Shown in pieces: positions 34,288 through 36,251 of a stretch of 36,251 nt of DNA. The notes below the pieces were generated by a model. That model was not told where the DNA came from. It did not search any database and saw nothing but the letters and a program-made list of their open reading frames with translations. The stretch's first letter is position 1. Every line of letters begins with the position of its first letter. Source of the DNA: Mycolicibacter icosiumassiliensis (GTDB taxonomy: Bacteria > Actinomycetota > Actinomycetes > Mycobacteriales > Mycobacteriaceae); contig NZ_LT546166.1 in the NCBI RefSeq assembly GCF_900078685.2, positions 1,321,382-1,357,632 on the forward strand. Direction: 5' to 3'. Position numbers and translations under genes: made by a program.

Positions 34288-34535
34288 CCCAGATTTTTCG
34301 CGAAATGCGCCTTGTGAAGGTGTGTAGATGAGCGAAAGTGCCTGTCCTGCAAGGAATAATTGGACTTGTCGACGGTTCAATCGTTCCAAGTGGAAGGCAC
34401 CTCGCAGGCACTAGCCCAGATTTTTCGCGAAATGCGCCTTGTGAAGGTGTGTAGATGAGCGAAAGTGCCTGTCCTGCAAGGAATAATTGGACTTGTCGAC
34501 GGTTCAATCGTTCCAAGTGGAAGGCACCTCGCAGG
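34282..34535 (+). repeat. Exact tandem duplication of 127 bp at the IS left end
   Basis: The blocks 34282-34408 and 34409-34535 are identical by eye. Each begins CACTAGCCCAGATTTTTCGC and ends GGAAGGCACCTCGCAGG. Each unit holds 6 bp of flank plus about 121 bp of the IS left end, up to the transposase start. Confidence 0.95.
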
Positions 34536-36111
34536 TGAAGAATATCGCGGTGGCAGGGCGGGTGAAAGTGTCTGCTGACGGCCAAGGTGTGGTGTCGCAT
34601 GCCGGGATGGGCATGCTGCGCGAACTGGCCGACCGGACCGGGTTATCGACGCAGGTCACGGCCGCGCTGGCGGATACCTACCGGGGCCCGTGGGTGTACG
34701 AGCCCGGGGAGGTGTTCGCTGATCTGGCCGCCGCGGTCGCCGACGGGGCCGACTGCATCGACGGGGTCGCGCAACTGTGCGGGGATCGCGAGCACGTCCT
34801 GGGTGCGAAGGCCTCGACGACCACGATGTGGCGGCTGGTCGATGAGCGCATCGACGCCGCACACCTACCCGGGGTACGGGCCGCGCGGGCCGCCGCGCGG
34901 GCCGCGGCCTGGGAAGCCGGAGCGTCCCCCGCTGGTGAGGGCTGGCTGCACATCGACATCGACGCCACCCTGGTCATCGATCACTCCGACAACAAGACCG
35001 GCGCCGCCCCGACCTGGAAGAAGACGTTCGGTCTTCATCCGCTGCTAGCGTTCCTGGACCGCCCCGAGATCGCCGGTGGCGAGGCTCTGGCCGGGTTGCT
35101 GCGCAACGGTAACGCCGGCTCCAACACTGCCAGTGACCACGTCATCGTTCTGGGACAGGCACTGGCCGCCCTGCCCCCGGCGTGGCGGCCCGACCCAGAC
35201 CACCCCGATGATCCCGATAAGCCCCGGGTGGTGGTGCGCTGCGACACCGCCGGGGCCACCCACCGATTCGCCGATGCCTGCCGCATCGCCGGGGTCGGGT
35301 TCTCCTTCGGCTACCCTGTCGACGCCCGCGTGCAGGACGCCGTGGACAGTCTCACCCTCGCTGATGCCTGGTACCCGGCGATCGACACCGACGGCGGTAT
35401 CCGCGACGGCGCCTGGGTCGCCGAGGCCACCACCCTGGTCAACCTGGCCTCCTGGCCGGCCGGGACCCGGTTGATCCTGCGCAGAGAACGCCCCCACCCC
35501 GGCGCGCAGTTGCGGTTCACCGACGCCGACGGGATGCGGATCACCGCGTTCATCACCGACACACCACCCGGAATCATCGCCGGGCAGGTAGCGGGCCTGG
35601 AGTTACGGCACCGTCAGCACGCCCGCGTCGAGGACCGTATCCGCGAACTGAAGGCCACCGGTCTGCGTAACCTGCCGTGTCATTCCTTCTGGGCCAACGC
35701 TGCCTGGCTCGAAGTCATTCTGGCCGGCGCCGACCTGGTCACCTGGACCCGACTCATCGGATTCGGTAGCCACCCGGCACTGGCCCGCGCTGAGATCGCC
35801 ACCTTCCGCTACCGGGTCCTGCACGTCGCGGCCCGCGTCACCCGCAGTGCCCGTCAACTGCGGCTACGCCTGGATGTCACCTGGCGGTGGGCATCGGCGA
35901 TAGCCGCCGCCTGGCAGACCATCCGCAGCGCCTTCCGATAACACCGCGGCCCATCCGACCGACCAACGTTGAAAGGCCCACCGGCCCTGGGAAAGCCCGC
36001 CCCACCCGGCGACACGGGACAGCTCCGCCACGCCACCACCCGAAAATCATTACCAATCAGCCAATTCGCCATCAGACCGAGCCCGAACCCATTTTCCATG
36101 CAAAATCGAGG
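34288..36111 (+). mobile_element. IS1380-family insertion sequence
   Basis: The left end CCCAGATTTTTCGCG (34288, repeated at 34415) and the right end, read on the minus strand, CCTCGATTTTGCATG (from 36111) are imperfect terminal inverted repeats. One transposase gene lies between. From 34415 the element is 1697 bp, a normal size for this family. The 4-bp flanks are CTAG on the left and CTAA on the right, so no exact target duplication is left. Confidence 0.8.
34535..35941 (+). CDS. IS1380-family transposase
   Basis: A 468-residue DDE-type transposase. The family blocks include GLSTQVTAALADTYRGPWVYEPGEVFADLAAAVADGADCIDGVAQL (in parts), LHIDIDATLVIDHSDNKTGAAPTWKKTFGLHPLLAFLD (catalytic Asp in HIDIDAT), VRCDTAGATHRF (second Asp) and HRQHARVEDRIRELKATGLRNLP (catalytic Glu in RVEDRI). 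All three acidic residues look intact, and so does the C-terminal LRLDVTWRWA block. The GTG at 34535 begins MKNIAVAGRVKVSADG; the frame is open upstream through the repeat. The gene appears full length. Confidence 0.92.
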   Translation: MKNIAVAGRVKVSADGQGVVSHAGMGMLRELADRTGLSTQVTAALADTYRGPWVYEPGEVFADLAAAVADGADCIDGVAQLCGDREHVLGAKASTTTMWRLVDERIDAAHLPGVRAARAAARAAAWEAGASPAGEGWLHIDIDATLVIDHSDNKTGAAPTWKKTFGLHPLLAFLDRPEIAGGEALAGLLRNGNAGSNTASDHVIVLGQALAALPPAWRPDPDHPDDPDKPRVVVRCDTAGATHRFADACRIAGVGFSFGYPVDARVQDAVDSLTLADAWYPAIDTDGGIRDGAWVAEATTLVNLASWPAGTRLILRRERPHPGAQLRFTDADGMRITAFITDTPPGIIAGQVAGLELRHRQHARVEDRIRELKATGLRNLPCHSFWANAAWLEVILAGADLVTWTRLIGFGSHPALARAEIATFRYRVLHVAARVTRSARQLRLRLDVTWRWASAIAAAWQTIRSAFR

Positions 36112-36251
36112 CTAATGCCGTGTTTGAGCTGCCAACAGTGAACGGCGCAGGCCCCGTCCACCGGCCGGCTCCGACCATAAGAATCTCGGCGCGAGAAAGT
36201 CGGACCTGGCCGCGATCGCAATTTTGGCGACTGAACCCTCAGGCCTTGGCG
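35942..36251. other. IS right end and unassigned flank
   Basis: Bases 35942-36111 are the non-coding right end of the IS. From 36112 to the window end I see no convincing coding frame, RNA or repeat. Confidence 0.6.

Overview
The window is high-GC DNA from a Mycobacterium-type actinomycete. The evidence is the ESX-4-linked genes esxU and esxT, the rplM-rpsI-glmM block, glmS, PGRS-type glycine repeats, a PE-PPE domain hydrolase, an F420-dependent enzyme, PknH-type sensor proteins and two fatty acyl-AMP ligases. The backbone follows the M. tuberculosis Rv3446c to Rv3435c order as I remember it: the Rv3446c C-terminus, esxU, esxT, rplM, rpsI, glmM, Rv3440c- and Rv3439c-like genes, a Rv3438-like hydrolase, glmS and a Rv3435c-like DUF4436 protein. 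The species cannot be fixed from sequence alone; a non-tuberculous Mycobacterium or Mycolicibacter is my inference.

Accessory blocks interrupt this backbone. Block 1 (about 734-6378) splits the ESX-4 gene tail from esxU. It carries an AraC-type regulator, a GjpA-like porin gene, a secreted PGRS protein, a small coiled-coil protein and a PE-PPE hydrolase. Block 2 (about 11393-17745) holds a VapBC toxin-antitoxin pair, a FAAL with an LLM flavoprotein, a second GjpA-like/PGRS pair, and the collapsed remnant of another pair abutting the 3' end of the hydrolase gene. Block 3 (about 20624-28917) has two paralogous small secreted proteins, a flavin monooxygenase abutting a LuxR remnant, a third pair in reversed order (PGRS then GjpA-like), and a second FAAL. 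The right end has an SDR/Baeyer-Villiger monooxygenase operon, two tandem PknH-like sensor proteins, a rhomboid-like membrane protein and an IS1380-family element whose left end is tandemly duplicated.

The most notable theme is a repeated two-gene cassette: a GjpA-like envelope protein next to a PGRS protein that has an ordinary signal peptide where PE_PGRS proteins have a PE domain. Three cassettes and one remnant occur in 26 kb. Two of them share a leader of about 160 nt with a conserved inverted repeat, and two share nearly the same terminator hairpin. The PE-PPE hydrolase carries the same N-terminal signal motif as the GjpA-like proteins. I infer a family of cell-envelope proteins spread by local duplication; its function cannot be read from the sequence.

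A caution about sequence quality: all three PGRS genes and the Rv3439c-like gene need the same kind of one-base correction near their 3' ends. In three of the four the likely site is a run of four Gs. The hydrolase may have one base too many in a run of eight. Homopolymer errors are the simplest explanation, but real frameshifts or slippage are not excluded.
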